64,000 nucleotides of DNA, taken from contig NZ_FOOX01000014.1 in NCBI RefSeq assembly GCF_900113335.1, positions 62,001 through 126,000 of the forward strand, read 5' to 3'. Shown here in pieces: positions 18,544 to 28,846 of this stretch. Position 1 is the first letter of the stretch. Each line of letters starts with the position of its first letter. This DNA comes from Desulfotruncus arcticus DSM 17038 (GTDB lineage: Bacteria > Bacillota > Desulfotomaculia > Desulfotomaculales > Desulfallaceae). The position numbers and the translations under genes are program-made. Below the pieces are notes generated by a model. It was given only the letters and a program-made list of their open reading frames with translations. It did not search any database and was not told the origin of the DNA.

Positions 18544-20034
18544 TTAACCTCCAGTTCCGCTGTGCGTGATGAGGTTCCAAAGCCCCAGAACCCCCAGCCA
18601 GTTGCCGATTAAAAAGTGATTTATACTTACGCCGATTAAATTTTTATGCCGGATATATAATCCTCCCCAGAGAATTCCGCCTATAATAGCCGTAATCCCA
18701 AGTTCCAGGGATTCGTGGATATGAAAGACGCCAAACAATGAAGAGGTAAGAATAACGGCCCACAGCCAGTTAAACCGGCCCACCAGGAATCTATGAATAG
18801 ACCCCTGCAGCACTCCCCGGCACAGAAATTCCTGTAGGGGCGCCACCAGGATATAGGTGGCATAATCCCACCCGAGGTATTGCCAGGCAAAGACTGTCTC
18901 GTTGTGAAAAGCCGGCACGGTTTTCACCAGATAATATTTTAAAACTACCAGGGCGAACATTAATAAGAAACTGACAGCCAGTGACTCAAGAATAGATTTT
19001 TTCCCGTTTTCCAAAGTCAGGCCAAAACTGGACAGCGGCAGCCCGCTCCTGAAAACCAGCCACACGTTGGCCAACACAAATGTGACTTCAATTAACCGGC
19101 TGATGATATAGATTATCCCGTCTCCGGCGTTGATTTTATTCAGCATGACAATAAGGAAGGTATACAGGCAAACCATCAGCACGACACTGATAAATATTTG
19201 GCCGAATTCCATGCGGATTTTTATTGAGGCGGTGAGTTCCTCTTTTTTTTGTTTCAGATCTGCTATGGTCTCTTTTAGCCTGGCAAATAATTTGGCGTTT
19301 TCAATGGCCGCGGCTGTCTGATACGCTACTGTGGACAGCAGTTTCAAGTCGCCGGCGGTAAAATCCACCGGCTGTTCGCTGCTTACCAGCATTACACCCA
19401 GCACTTTACTTTTTATCGCCAGAGGAGCACAGATCAAAGAGCTGACCTTTACGTTTCCGTCAATGTATCTGTGGTCCGCCGGAAGTGTGTTAATTACTTC
19501 TGATTTAACATTGGCTACAACACTGTCGATGACTGACCGGCAAGCCATAAGCTTATCTCTGGCATAATCTTCAGACTCTGAGGAAGCCAAAATTTCCTTT
19601 TCGTTATTCTCCAGCAGAACTATTGTAACATCCCCTGTTTTAATCAACCTTTTGGCTTCTGCGATCAAGTACCGGGACGTATCTTTGAGTTCAAGGTTCC
19701 CTGCCAATTGTTCTGTGATATTAAAATAAAAAGTTATCTCCCGGTATTTTTCCAATAGCTCCCGGCCCAGGGACTTCTTCTCGTGCTCCATGTCAAGTCT
19801 AAGGTTAATGAGGTCCGCAACAGTTGAGACATCCTTTTCCCCGCAGACCTGTCCGGCTCTTATTTCACCGTATTTAACCGGGTATTCGTAAGCCGTTTTC
19901 CCGACACTGCCGATTAAGACATTACCGGCCGCATCTTTGATGCATATTGGTGATTGCATTAAGGTTTCCATATCGGTAATAAAAGCCTTAAAGTCTTTTT
20001 TTGATATTAATTTAACCAGAGGTTCTTTGCTCAT
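18544..20034 (-). CDS. Sensor (GAF-type) fused to CPBP/CAAX-type membrane protease domain
   Basis: 496 residues, ATG behind AGGAAGT. Residues ~10-90 look like a PocR-like ligand region (PICIKDAAGNVLIG, then RAGQVCGEKD). A GAF domain follows (~95-245, CAPLAIKSKVLGVMLV), then a short coiled coil and about seven or eight membrane helices. The membrane part carries CPBP (Abi/CAAX protease-like) motifs: LQEFLCRG in place of EExxxR, FGVFH for FxxxH, and NHFLIGN. The first glutamate of motif 1 is glutamine, so proteolytic activity is doubtful. A soluble sensor on a CPBP domain is an uncommon architecture. It sits in the same minus-strand operon as the hydrogenase-like kinase. Confidence 0.82.
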   Translation of the reverse strand: MSKEPLVKLISKKDFKAFITDMETLMQSPICIKDAAGNVLIGSVGKTAYEYPVKYGEIRAGQVCGEKDVSTVADLINLRLDMEHEKKSLGRELLEKYREITFYFNITEQLAGNLELKDTSRYLIAEAKRLIKTGDVTIVLLENNEKEILASSESEDYARDKLMACRSVIDSVVANVKSEVINTLPADHRYIDGNVKVSSLICAPLAIKSKVLGVMLVSSEQPVDFTAGDLKLLSTVAYQTAAAIENAKLFARLKETIADLKQKKEELTASIKIRMEFGQIFISVVLMVCLYTFLIVMLNKINAGDGIIYIISRLIEVTFVLANVWLVFRSGLPLSSFGLTLENGKKSILESLAVSFLLMFALVVLKYYLVKTVPAFHNETVFAWQYLGWDYATYILVAPLQEFLCRGVLQGSIHRFLVGRFNWLWAVILTSSLFGVFHIHESLELGITAIIGGILWGGLYIRHKNLIGVSINHFLIGNWLGVLGLWNLITHSGTGG

Positions 20035-20051
20035 TTTTATACTTCCTAACC

Positions 20052-20336
20052 CTACATTCTCATAAATCTTCTTAACAGGCTCATTACTTTATATTTATTA
20101 GCAACCTCTTTCCCAACGATCAATACTCCGGTCCAAAAAACAACATGACTGGAGCAGTAAGATATAGTACAAATTAATGCTTTTATCTTTAAATTTAGGC
20201 TGGAGAACGGAGTGATAAAAATAATACCGTAGATAATCCAGGAAAAAGTAATTAAAACAAGACCAATGCTCTTTATCCTTGTCGGATGATTTGTTTTCTC
20301 ATGAGTACACAAAGCATCATCTCCCACTGGCAACAT
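20052..20336 (-). CDS. Small two-helix membrane protein, transporter-suffix-like
   Basis: 94 residues from ATG 20336; TTG 20312, spaced seven bases after GGGAG, is an equally good start. Two hydrophobic helices (IGLVLITFSWIIYGIIFI and a second ending WTGVLIVGKEVANKYK) match small proteins annotated as transporter suffix domain proteins, judged by the GKEVxxKYK end. The role is unknown. It is the first gene of the minus-strand operon running to the hydrogenase-like kinase, 17 bases before the GAF-CPBP gene. Confidence 0.7.
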   Translation of the reverse strand: MLPVGDDALCTHEKTNHPTRIKSIGLVLITFSWIIYGIIFITPFSSLNLKIKALICTISYCSSHVVFWTGVLIVGKEVANKYKVMSLLRRFMRM

Positions 20337-20377
20337 TAATATTTTTACAATATTTTTGTAACAACGGTTCGTTAGTT

Positions 20378-20394
20378 TGTTACAATTATGTAAA
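20378..20394 (+). promoter_or_regulatory. Candidate operator TTACA-N4-TGTAA (site 2)
   Basis: TGTTACAATTATGTAAA, one base different from site 1 (position 9). It lies 42 bases upstream of the small membrane protein gene at the head of the minus-strand operon. A looser TTACA-N7-TGTAA is at 20345-20361. Confidence 0.5.
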
Positions 20395-20531
20395 ATAATT
20401 TTCTGATGATCGAAATTTGTCGTTTATACCCTTTGCGCTGATGCTAACATGGTGCTAACGCGTGTTAACTCGTGGCTAAGCGGGCCTAAAAAGCAAAAAA
20501 CGGCCCGCATGCTCCACTTCCAATGCGATTG

Positions 20532-20548
20532 TTTACATTTCTGTAACA
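20532..20548 (-). promoter_or_regulatory. Candidate operator TTACA-N4-TGTAA (site 3)
   Basis: TTTACATTTCTGTAACA, whose complement TGTTACAGAAATGTAAA keeps both arms of sites 1 and 2 and differs only in the centre. It lies 82 bases before the giant kinase gene. A related half-site, TTTGTAACC, is near 20571. Confidence 0.5.
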
Positions 20549-20629
20549 ATAAATCGACTATTTGTAACCAATTTCCTGTATTTTAAAAAGGGATGGATAA
20601 TTGGGTAAAAATCATGAAGGTGATTCCGC

Positions 20630-23600
20630 ATGACTGGCAATGATGGGTTCAGAATAATTAAAAAAATGTACACGGGAGCTGGAATGACCCTTTATCGGGC
20701 TAAAAGGGAAAGTGACGGCGTTCCGGTTGTTTTGAAACAGATTAATGGGGAATATCCCCCTCTGGACAAAGGTTTTGCATTCGACGGTAAAATAGAGGCC
20801 GCCAAAAGTATTTCGCATGAGGGCTTCATGAAAGTATTAGGGGTGGCCAGCTATCGCTATGCCCCCACTCTGGTAATGGAAGACTTTGGGGGAGAGGTGC
20901 TGGCAAATATGCTGGGCCATGGGGAAATTAGCATTGACCGGTTCCTGAAAATCGCTGTCAGGCTGGCCGGAATTTTAGCTTTTATACATAATGCCAATAC
21001 CGTACATGCTCATTTAACACCGGCCAATGTTTTTGTTGATTTGAAAAGTGAAACAGTTAAGTTGGCTGGTTTTAGTTCATATAGCGGAATAACTGCGCAT
21101 GACCAAAATGTTAATAATCTGACCAATAATAAATATGATGTCGCTTACATTTCTCCGGAACAAACGGGCAGGGTAACCCAAAAGGTTGATTACCGGACGG
21201 ATTTTTATTCCCTCGGGGTGATATTCTACCAAATGTTAACGGGTGTTTTGCCTTATGAGTCGGATGATTATGTAGAAGTAATATATTCCCACCTGGCCAG
21301 AGAGGCGGAGCCGGTTTGCCGGAAGAACGGGGAAATGCCCCAGGTATTATCCGATATAGTTGGCAAGCTGATGCAGAAGAAGGCCGAGGACAGGTACCAA
21401 TCTGCGGCAGGATTGAAGCAAGACCTTGAAAAGTGTCTCCAAAATATTGAATACAGTAACGGAGTGTATAAAATCCCCTTCTTTGCGGTGGGTCGGTACG
21501 ATATGCCGGATAAATTACATTTTCCCGAAAAGGTTTTAGGCCGGGCAGCAGAAATCAAGCGGCTTATTGCCGCATTTGATCAAGTTAGAGAAGGCAGCCC
21601 AAAGGTTATTTTGATTGCGGGTTACTCGGGAGTTGGCAAGACGACTCTTGTACAGGAACTGTACAGGCCTGTAAAAAACAGCGGTGGCATGTTTATTCAA
21701 GGAAAATTCCACCAATACAGGGTAAACACCCCTTATGCTTCCTTTGTGCAGGCTTTTGATAGCCTTTTCAGGGAAATATTGGCCGGGAGCAAAGACCAAA
21801 TTTCCGCCTGGAAGAATAAAGTCACTGGTCTGTTAGGGGCCAATACCAGTATTATTACTGATATTTTTCCCAGACTGGAGAATATAATCGGCCTCCGGGA
21901 GCCGGTGGAGCAACTGCCTTTGAGTGAAGCACAGAACAGGTTGCATCAGGTTGTAATCAATTTCCTGCAAGTTGTGGCCTCTAAGGAAAAACCTTTGCTT
22001 ATTTTCCTTGACGACCTGCAGTGGGCTGATAATAACAGTATCAAGCTCATGGAACGCATATTGTCAGGCGCAGAAAAAATGCATGTTCTTTTAATAGGAG
22101 CGTACAGGGACAATGAAATTAGCGGTTCGCATCCATTGCATCCCATAATAGAAATGGCACGCTCAGCGGAGAGCGGGGCTGCGGAAATTATGGCCATTAA
22201 ACCGTTGACATTAAATCATGTTCGCCAGTTAATTGTGGAAATGATGCGTTGCGAATGTGAGCAGACAGATCTGCTGGTAAGACTCAGCCACGAAAAAACA
22301 GGCGGCAACCCTTTTTTTCTTTTTCATTTTATTAAATCACTGCATGATGAGGGTTTTATTAATTATAACCGGAGTGCCAAAACCTGGGATATTAATTTTG
22401 AGCAGGTGATTAACCAAAGCTTTACCGATAATGTTGTCGACCTGATGGTGCATAAAATTGCCGGGCTGCCGGAAAAAACCGTTCAGACCCTCAAACTGGC
22501 GGCCTGCATTAATAATAAGTTTGAAGTAGAGACCCTGGCGAGAATACTTGGCGTTACCAACTCAGCCGCCGCCGAGATGCTTATGGAAGCGGTCAAAGAA
22601 AGATTAGTGGCTGAACAAGTCCCGGTAGAATTTGATGCAGAAAAGAAAACTATGCCTGTTAGCTATCGTTTTGCGCATGATCGGGTGCAGCAGGCGGCTT
22701 ACAGCCTGGTAGGAGAAACACAAAAACAGAATTTTCATTACTGCATCGGCTGTTTACTACTGGAGCAAAACCCGGAGTGGGAAAAGGCTGAAAACATTTT
22801 AGAGATTACCGACCATTTTAATTTGGCAGAAGATATGGTTTTAGCTGATAACAAAGGTCTGCTGCTGGCCAGACTTAACCTGGGGGCAGGAAAGAAAGCC
22901 AAAAGCTGCTATGCTTATGACCGGAGTCTGGGCTATCTTTCCAAAGGAATTGTGATTTTGGGCGATGATGGCTGGAACAGTAATTACGAAATTACCCTGG
23001 AGCTTTATACTGAAGCAGCAGAAATGGCTTATATGGGCGCTCAATACACGCTCTTGGATCAGTATGGAAATGCAGTCCTGGAAAGGGGGAAAACCCTTCT
23101 TGATCAAGCTAAAATTTATGAAATCAAAATTGAATCCTTAACTGTACAAAACCGGTTGGAGGATGCCATTGAAACAGCCCGGCAAGTTTTAGAGCTTTTT
23201 GGGATTAGGATTTCCCGCCGTCCTTCCCGCCCGGATATCATGCTAATGTATTACAGAACCCGGCTGGCCCTTACTGGCCGTACATTGGACGACCTTAAAA
23301 AGATGCCGGAAATGAAGGACCCAAAGTACCTGGCCATGATGCGAATTATAACCAGCGCGGGTATTGCGGCATACAGCTACTCCGCTCCGGTGATGGTGAT
23401 GCTCACACTGAATGTGGTGCTTATATCTTTAAGGCATGGCATTGCCCCTCTGACGCCGGTGTCTTACGCGGGATACGGACATTTTCTGTGCGCCTATTTG
23501 AAAAAAAGAGCACTGGGATATAAATTCGGCAAGCTGGCTATAGAGCTGCAGGCCGGAATAAAATCAAAAGCTTTTGAATGCAAGACCAACCTGCTCTTTG

Positions 23601-26600
23601 AAATACTGTTAAGACACCAGCGGGAGCATATTGGGAATACGCTGAACGGCTTCCCTTATAACCACCGGCAGGGGCTGAGCACAGGTGATTTGACTTCCGC
23701 AGGCCATGTGATGATGCAGCACTTTGTTTATCTGTACCTGGCCGGCAGGGAGCTTGCATCTATACGGAAGGATATGGAGCAATACAGGGATGACCTGTTC
23801 AGGACCGACAACCAGACCTCAATTAATGTTTGCATGATGTACCTGCAGGGAATTGCAAATTTGCAGGGGACATCGGGTGAGCCCTGGAAACTGGCCGGGC
23901 GGTATTTCAATGAAGAAGAGGCGCTGCCGCATTATCAAGCAGCTAATGATCGTTCAATTATATTTAATTCCTATTTTAATAAAATGATCATCGCTTATTT
24001 ATTCGGACAGTATGACGAAGCCCTGGAAAACCTGAAAACGGTGGAAGAATACCTGGACGGGGCCATTGGAACTTTTTGCATACCGGTTTACAATTTTTAC
24101 AGCGTTTTGATCCGCCTGGAATTACTCGCCGGCTTCTCCGCCCGGGATAGAATCGTACATAAAAAGAGACTGCTTGCCTGTCTCCGTGAAGTTAAAAGCT
24201 TTTACAGGGACGCCCCTGGGAATAATACCGACAAGTACTTCCTCATTCTGGCTGAACAGGCCCGGGCCGCGGAGAACCATAGCCGGGCCTGGGAGTATTA
24301 TGACAAGTCTATCAAAGCGGCCGGAGAAAATGGTTTTTTACCGGAAGAGGCGCTGGCCAACGAACTGGCGGCAAAGTATTTTCATTCTACCGGAAAAATT
24401 AGCATCTCTGAGAATTATGCAAGAAATGCGGCGTATTGTTATGCAAAATGGGGTTGCGCTTTAAAAGCAAAGCAGCTTAATCAAAAGTATGGCATTTTAA
24501 TGCCGGAACAAACAGCGGCTGAGTACAGCGCTCCCCTCTTGCTGGATGTGAATACAATAGTACAAGCCAGTCAGGCTATTTCGGAAGAAATTGTACTTGA
24601 GGGACTCCTAAAAAAAATGATGCGCATAGTTTTACAAAACGCGGGTGCCAACAAAGTTCTGTTCATCATGGACAGGGGCGGGGATCTGTTCATTGAAGCG
24701 TCGGGAAGCGCGGACGGTGGGCAAGTGCAGGTGCTGAAAGGCGTTAATGTAAAAGAACAAGCCGAGGTTTCCGAAAAACTTCTAAACTATGTAGTCAATT
24801 CAAGGGAGAGTGTGCTGCTCAATAGCGAGTATGAGATTGAGCGTTTCATTAATGAACAGTCTATCAATCATAAAAGGGCCAGGTCATTGCTATGCCTGCC
24901 TGTTGAATCAAAACGCAGCCTGATAGGTTTACTGTATCTGGAAAACGATATGCTTGATGGAGCATTTACCGAGCAGCACCTGCTGGTTTTAAAGGTGCTT
25001 TCCTCTCAGTTGGCCATATCCCTGGAAAATGCCAGGCTGTACCAGGGCATGGAGAGGATAGTTGAAGAAAGAACTGAGGAGCTTAGGCGTAAAAACTATG
25101 AGCTGGAAAGTGCCAATATCCAGTTGGCCAACGCCAATCAAGCCAAAAATGAATTTTTGGCCAATGTAAGCCACGAAATGCGCACTCCGTTACATGGCGT
25201 GATCGGCATGGCCGGGCTTTTACAAAAAAACGGCCTTGACTATGAGCAGGAGGAAAATGTAAATTCAATCATCTTATCTGCCCGTTCATTATTGGGAATC
25301 ATTAACGAAATATTGGATTTTTCTAAAATTGAAGCCAATATGCTTGAGTTGGATGAAAGAAATTTCAATATAAATCAATTGGTCAGGGAAATACTGCCTC
25401 CCTTTACAATAAAAGCGGAAGAAAAAGGCATTAGACTAATTTCCACCCTGCGGCAGGAATCCGTAAAAGATTTGCGGGGGGACCCCCTTAGAATCAAACA
25501 GATTATTGCCAACTTATTAAGCAACGCCACCAAGTTTACCACGAAGGGCCAGGTTGAACTTGTATTGTCTGCCGTTAAAGATGGAATGATTGGAGCAATT
25601 ATTCTGGAAATAACCGTAAAAGACAGCGGCATCGGCATTCCCCCGGATAAGCTTGATTATATTTTTCAGGATTTTGCCCAGGTGGACAGCAGCACCACCA
25701 GAAAGTTTGGCGGAACCGGCCTGGGACTTTCCATTACTAAAAAACTGGTTGAGATGATGGGGGGTACTATAACTGTAGATAGTACATTGGGTAAGGGCAG
25801 TACCTTCAGGTGCACTATCCGCCTGGTATCGGCGGATAGTGGTCAAAACAGCAGATCATTAGTGGAAAGGGGACATACCGCCTGCGGAGGAATGTCTTCA
25901 ACTAAAGCCGGGGAATATCTGCAACCCTACAGGCGAGAGCTTGCTGCACTAAAAATACTGGTTGCTGAAGACAATTCTATCAGCCAAAAGTATATTAAAG
26001 CTTTACTGGAGTATCTGAACTGTGACGTAACTCTGGCGCTAAACGGCAGGGAAGTGTTGGAGAGATTAAAAACAGGTAGTTTCGATTGTATTTTAATGGA
26101 TAAGAATATGCCTGAGCTTGACGGTATAGAGACCACCCGGATCATTAGACAGAATGAAGCGGGCACCGGCAGGCATATGTCTATTGTCGCGCTGACAGCG
26201 TCGGCTATTATCGGAGACAGGGAAAAGCTGCTTGCGAAGGGTATGGATTATTACCTGTCCAAACCTATTAATGAAAGGGAATTGGTGCAAATATTATCGG
26301 CTATAAAATCAGTTAGTACAACTGGAAAATTACCGAAGGAGAGTACTAATGTGACCGGAGAAGAAAGCTTTATCGACCGTCATGTTTTTTTAGAAGAAGC
26401 CGCGCTTTACGGTGAGAAAGTATTCCTGGAAATTATCTCAGATTTTTTGAAGGATTACCGGCAGGTATTACATAGAATTGAAACACATATCAGTAATTCC
26501 GATACCCTTGGCGCCGAACGAGAAGTACATAAATTGGCCGGCACCTTATCTACTTTTCACTGCAGCAAGTTGATTGACATGATCAGGAGTCTGGAACGGC

Positions 26601-26737
26601 AGGCGGCAGAAAAAAATCTGGAGGGTTTTAAAAGCGCATACCCGGTTTCAAGAGCTAGTATCGACTTATTTTTAGCTGAGCTGGGTGATATTAAAAAAAC
26701 ACTTGAAAACCAACTTGAGTTATCTTCTGAAAATTAG
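20630..26737 (+). CDS. Giant pseudokinase / AAA-type ATPase / GAF / hybrid histidine kinase with Hpt
   Basis: 2035 residues. Order: protein-kinase-like domain (~8-290); AAA/NACHT-like ATPase (~300-600), Walker [10 protein letters not shown] with K337, Walker [13 protein letters not shown]; a long helical repeat region (~640-1290); GAF (~1310-1460); HisKA with H1515 in SHEMRTP; HATPase with GTGLGLS; receiver with D1824 in [11 protein letters not shown]; Hpt with H1967 in VHKLAGTL. In the kinase domain the catalytic HRD aspartate is histidine (HAH, H128) and DFG reads AGF (A146), although K36 remains, so it is probably a pseudokinase. The family signals by multistep phosphorelay; ligand unknown. 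It is divergent from the hydrogenase-sensor operon. Confidence 0.93.
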   Translation: MTGNDGFRIIKKMYTGAGMTLYRAKRESDGVPVVLKQINGEYPPLDKGFAFDGKIEAAKSISHEGFMKVLGVASYRYAPTLVMEDFGGEVLANMLGHGEISIDRFLKIAVRLAGILAFIHNANTVHAHLTPANVFVDLKSETVKLAGFSSYSGITAHDQNVNNLTNNKYDVAYISPEQTGRVTQKVDYRTDFYSLGVIFYQMLTGVLPYESDDYVEVIYSHLAREAEPVCRKNGEMPQVLSDIVGKLMQKKAEDRYQSAAGLKQDLEKCLQNIEYSNGVYKIPFFAVGRYDMPDKLHFPEKVLGRAAEIKRLIAAFDQVREGSPKVILIAGYSGVGKTTLVQELYRPVKNSGGMFIQGKFHQYRVNTPYASFVQAFDSLFREILAGSKDQISAWKNKVTGLLGANTSIITDIFPRLENIIGLREPVEQLPLSEAQNRLHQVVINFLQVVASKEKPLLIFLDDLQWADNNSIKLMERILSGAEKMHVLLIGAYRDNEISGSHPLHPIIEMARSAESGAAEIMAIKPLTLNHVRQLIVEMMRCECEQTDLLVRLSHEKTGGNPFFLFHFIKSLHDEGFINYNRSAKTWDINFEQVINQSFTDNVVDLMVHKIAGLPEKTVQTLKLAACINNKFEVETLARILGVTNSAAAEMLMEAVKERLVAEQVPVEFDAEKKTMPVSYRFAHDRVQQAAYSLVGETQKQNFHYCIGCLLLEQNPEWEKAENILEITDHFNLAEDMVLADNKGLLLARLNLGAGKKAKSCYAYDRSLGYLSKGIVILGDDGWNSNYEITLELYTEAAEMAYMGAQYTLLDQYGNAVLERGKTLLDQAKIYEIKIESLTVQNRLEDAIETARQVLELFGIRISRRPSRPDIMLMYYRTRLALTGRTLDDLKKMPEMKDPKYLAMMRIITSAGIAAYSYSAPVMVMLTLNVVLISLRHGIAPLTPVSYAGYGHFLCAYLKKRALGYKFGKLAIELQAGIKSKAFECKTNLLFEILLRHQREHIGNTLNGFPYNHRQGLSTGDLTSAGHVMMQHFVYLYLAGRELASIRKDMEQYRDDLFRTDNQTSINVCMMYLQGIANLQGTSGEPWKLAGRYFNEEEALPHYQAANDRSIIFNSYFNKMIIAYLFGQYDEALENLKTVEEYLDGAIGTFCIPVYNFYSVLIRLELLAGFSARDRIVHKKRLLACLREVKSFYRDAPGNNTDKYFLILAEQARAAENHSRAWEYYDKSIKAAGENGFLPEEALANELAAKYFHSTGKISISENYARNAAYCYAKWGCALKAKQLNQKYGILMPEQTAAEYSAPLLLDVNTIVQASQAISEEIVLEGLLKKMMRIVLQNAGANKVLFIMDRGGDLFIEASGSADGGQVQVLKGVNVKEQAEVSEKLLNYVVNSRESVLLNSEYEIERFINEQSINHKRARSLLCLPVESKRSLIGLLYLENDMLDGAFTEQHLLVLKVLSSQLAISLENARLYQGMERIVEERTEELRRKNYELESANIQLANANQAKNEFLANVSHEMRTPLHGVIGMAGLLQKNGLDYEQEENVNSIILSARSLLGIINEILDFSKIEANMLELDERNFNINQLVREILPPFTIKAEEKGIRLISTLRQESVKDLRGDPLRIKQIIANLLSNATKFTTKGQVELVLSAVKDGMIGAIILEITVKDSGIGIPPDKLDYIFQDFAQVDSSTTRKFGGTGLGLSITKKLVEMMGGTITVDSTLGKGSTFRCTIRLVSADSGQNSRSLVERGHTACGGMSSTKAGEYLQPYRRELAALKILVAEDNSISQKYIKALLEYLNCDVTLALNGREVLERLKTGSFDCILMDKNMPELDGIETTRIIRQNEAGTGRHMSIVALTASAIIGDREKLLAKGMDYYLSKPINERELVQILSAIKSVSTTGKLPKESTNVTGEESFIDRHVFLEEAALYGEKVFLEIISDFLKDYRQVLHRIETHISNSDTLGAEREVHKLAGTLSTFHCSKLIDMIRSLERQAAEKNLEGFKSAYPVSRASIDLFLAELGDIKKTLENQLELSSEN

Positions 26738-26831
26738 CCGTAGGTCAATAATGATTTATAATTTATCGCACCGGTCGTAGATATGGCCGGGGTTAAGGAA
26801 AAACGCAGCGCGCTTTTCTTGTTGCGGTTGC

Positions 26832-26860
26832 ACAAGGGGACAGAGTACCTGTCCCCTTGT
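26832..26860. repeat. AAGGGGAC palindrome
   Basis: ACAAGGGGACAG pairs perfectly with CTGTCCCCTTGT around a 5-base loop (12 bp stem). It lies downstream of the giant kinase and may end its transcript, although no T-run follows. Similar GGGGAC hairpins occur at 35147-35164 and 54643-54715. Confidence 0.7.
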
Positions 26861-26905
26861 CACTTTCTGTTATGAATGAAACGAAGTTAGCAGGCAACAA
26901 CCGCG

Positions 26906-27007
26906 CTAGAAAGATTTGCTTTTAATTATTTTACTTAAGAAATAGGCGGAGCCGCCCCAAAGTAAAACCATGGCGACAATCATCATAGCAATTGCACTAC
27001 CTGACAT
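26906..27007 (-). CDS. MetS-family small subunit of the NSS transporter, 33 residues
   Basis: The frame reads MSGSAIAMMIVAMVLLWGG, then a second half ending in lysines (SKIIKSKSF), one hydrophobic helix in all. MetS-type subunits of sodium/neurotransmitter-symporter-like amino acid carriers have this size, the MSGxAIAMM start and a WGG centre. Its ATG overlaps the last 11 bases of the transporter gene and GGGGGT lies seven bases upstream. In Corynebacterium, MetP needs MetS for methionine and alanine uptake; the substrate here is not known. Confidence 0.8.
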   Translation of the reverse strand: MSGSAIAMMIVAMVLLWGGSAYFLSKIIKSKSF

Positions 27008-28505
27008 TATTTTTTACCCCCTCGATTAAGTACTGTTCATTTTTCCATTTTAGGGTGGAAAGTAGAAATCCGCCGGCAATAATTACTGCCAGCACCAGCC
27101 ATCCCATTAGCAGCAGCGCTTCCTGAGGGTAGCCTTCATAGGGTGCTTTGATATCGCTGATAAGGGTCATAATGCCGGTATAGCCCGCTACTAACGGTGT
27201 GACAAATTTAATGCAGAATACCCACCAGGAGCCGGCTTTGATTTGTGATGCTGAATTAATATGGTCTTGCAGTGAGTTAAGGTTAAAAAACCAGCCAACC
27301 AGTAAAACCTGGAGTAAACCACCGAACACAATGCCAAAGTTATTGGTAAAGTGGTCGACAATATCAAGAATGTACAATCCGGCGCCGGTGGCAATCAATA
27401 AGCTGCAGATCGCTGCAACACCGGTATAAATAATTGTAACTTTTTGACGGTTCATATCCAGCTTATCCATCAGAGCGGCAATTGCGGCCTCGTTAATGGA
27501 GATTAATGAAGTCAGGCCTGCAAAGGTTAAGGCCAGGAAGAACAATATGCCAAATAACGGCGCCATTCCCCCGATGGTGGCGATAGCTGCCGGGAATGTC
27601 ACAAAAGCCAAACCCACGCCGGCGCCGGCAACTTCTTTAACCGCCACACCCTGGGAATGAGCCATGTGTCCCAGGATGCTGAATACGGCAATACCGGCCA
27701 GCAAACTAAAACCACAGTTGGTAAAACATGTTGCAAACGCGTTGCCGGTGATATCTGATTTCTTGGGCAGGTAACTGGAATAAGTAATCATAATAGCAAA
27801 TGCAATACTTAAATCAAAGAAAATTTGACCATAGGCTGCTGTCCAAACTTTAAAATCAAATAACCTGCTGAAGTCGGGTTCAAACATAAAGTTTAAGCCC
27901 GCGGCGGAACCGGGCAGGGTAATACCGCGCACAGCAATGATTACGATCATTAAGAATAAAATAGGGATTAGTACTTTGGCGATTCTTTCAATACCGGCTT
28001 TAACGCCGGTGTAAATGGTCAGGAAGGTGATAACCCAGGCCAGCACCAAAGGAATTAACAGTTGGGTTTGTATGCCGCCAAGCTCAAAAGGCCCGCCTGT
28101 TAAGCCCAGCACGTTGCCAAAGAAGAAATTTTGGGGGTCATCGGCATAACCCAAAGATAATGAATGATATACATAGCTCATGGCCCACGCGATAACAAGA
28201 ACATAATAGACCGCAATAAAGAAACATACAATTATTTGCCACCAACCAAGCCATTCAAACTTACGGTTCATTTTGGCAAAGCTTAAAGGCGCTCCGCCAC
28301 GATACTTGTGGCCGATGCCAAATTCCAGAATCATAATTGGAATACCGGCAGTTAACAGTGCAAATAAGTAAACAAGAAAGAATATGCCACCGCCATTATC
28401 CGCTACCATATAGGGGAACCGCCAGATGTTGCCTAAACCTACTGCGGAACCCACTGCAGCAATAACGAAACCTATCCGGCTGCCCCATTGTTCCCGTTGT
28501 TCCAT
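26997..28505 (-). CDS. Sodium-dependent NSS/SNF-family amino acid transporter
   Basis: 502 residues. ATG 28505 is chosen since GGAGG precedes it; the frame extends seven codons further without a site. The head WGSRIGFVIAAVGSAVGLGN with WRFPYMVADNGGG is the helix 1 signature of the family, where sodium and substrate bind. About twelve membrane helices are predicted by eye. It imports an amino acid with sodium. The overlapping MetS gene supports the MetP-like subgroup. No regulator is adjacent, and its promoter region (28506-28620) is AT-rich without a clear box. Confidence 0.93.
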   Translation of the reverse strand: MEQREQWGSRIGFVIAAVGSAVGLGNIWRFPYMVADNGGGIFFLVYLFALLTAGIPIMILEFGIGHKYRGGAPLSFAKMNRKFEWLGWWQIIVCFFIAVYYVLVIAWAMSYVYHSLSLGYADDPQNFFFGNVLGLTGGPFELGGIQTQLLIPLVLAWVITFLTIYTGVKAGIERIAKVLIPILFLMIVIIAVRGITLPGSAAGLNFMFEPDFSRLFDFKVWTAAYGQIFFDLSIAFAIMITYSSYLPKKSDITGNAFATCFTNCGFSLLAGIAVFSILGHMAHSQGVAVKEVAGAGVGLAFVTFPAAIATIGGMAPLFGILFFLALTFAGLTSLISINEAAIAALMDKLDMNRQKVTIIYTGVAAICSLLIATGAGLYILDIVDHFTNNFGIVFGGLLQVLLVGWFFNLNSLQDHINSASQIKAGSWWVFCIKFVTPLVAGYTGIMTLISDIKAPYEGYPQEALLLMGWLVLAVIIAGGFLLSTLKWKNEQYLIEGVKNNVR

Positions 28506-28846
28506 GTTAATTACCTCCTTGTACAATTACTGAAAACGGATGCCAACAAGAGAAAATGACAGATTAATTGATAAAACCATCTCCTTGTCCAAATGACTAA
28601 TGAATTTATTGTATCGTGCAACACCATATATTCTAGCACATTCCAGCCCGGTAAATCCAATTATAACAGGGGTGATTCTCAGTAAAGCCGCAATGCTTCG
28701 CTAAGACTTGGTTAGATCTAAAATGCCGCAGGTGCTCTGCGGCAGTTATTTTTATGTGTGCGCAAGGCAGCAATCTGATTCCCCTGGTCAAAAAAATAAG
28801 TCTGATCGGTTAGAATCAGACTTATTTTTATTTTTTTTTAGCCAGA
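28506..28846. other. Gap between NSS transporter and TAXI protein genes
   Basis: About 340 bases. It contains the upstream region of the transporter, a plus-oriented hairpin TGCCGCAG/CTGCGGCA (about 28723-28745) followed by a T-rich run, and the bidirectional terminator listed separately. No protein-coding frame with a ribosome site was seen. Confidence 0.6.
28795..28826 (-). terminator. Terminator of the TAXI-TRAP operon
   Basis: AATAAGTCTGAT (28795-28806) pairs with ATCAGACTTATT (28815-28826), 12 bp with an 8-base loop. T-runs lie on both outer sides, so it can work in both directions. It lies 20 bases past the TAXI protein stop on the minus strand. Confidence 0.85.

Larger units (their letters stand above)
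20337..20629. other. Divergent control region of the two sensor operons
   Basis: About 290 bases between divergent genes, AT-rich at both ends. It holds operator candidates 2 and 3 and extra TGTAAC/GTTACA half-sites. The middle (20440-20520) is GC-richer and contains an imperfect repeat GGTGCTAACGCGTGTTAACTC. I could not settle on a convincing -35/-10 pair for either operon. Confidence 0.5.
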
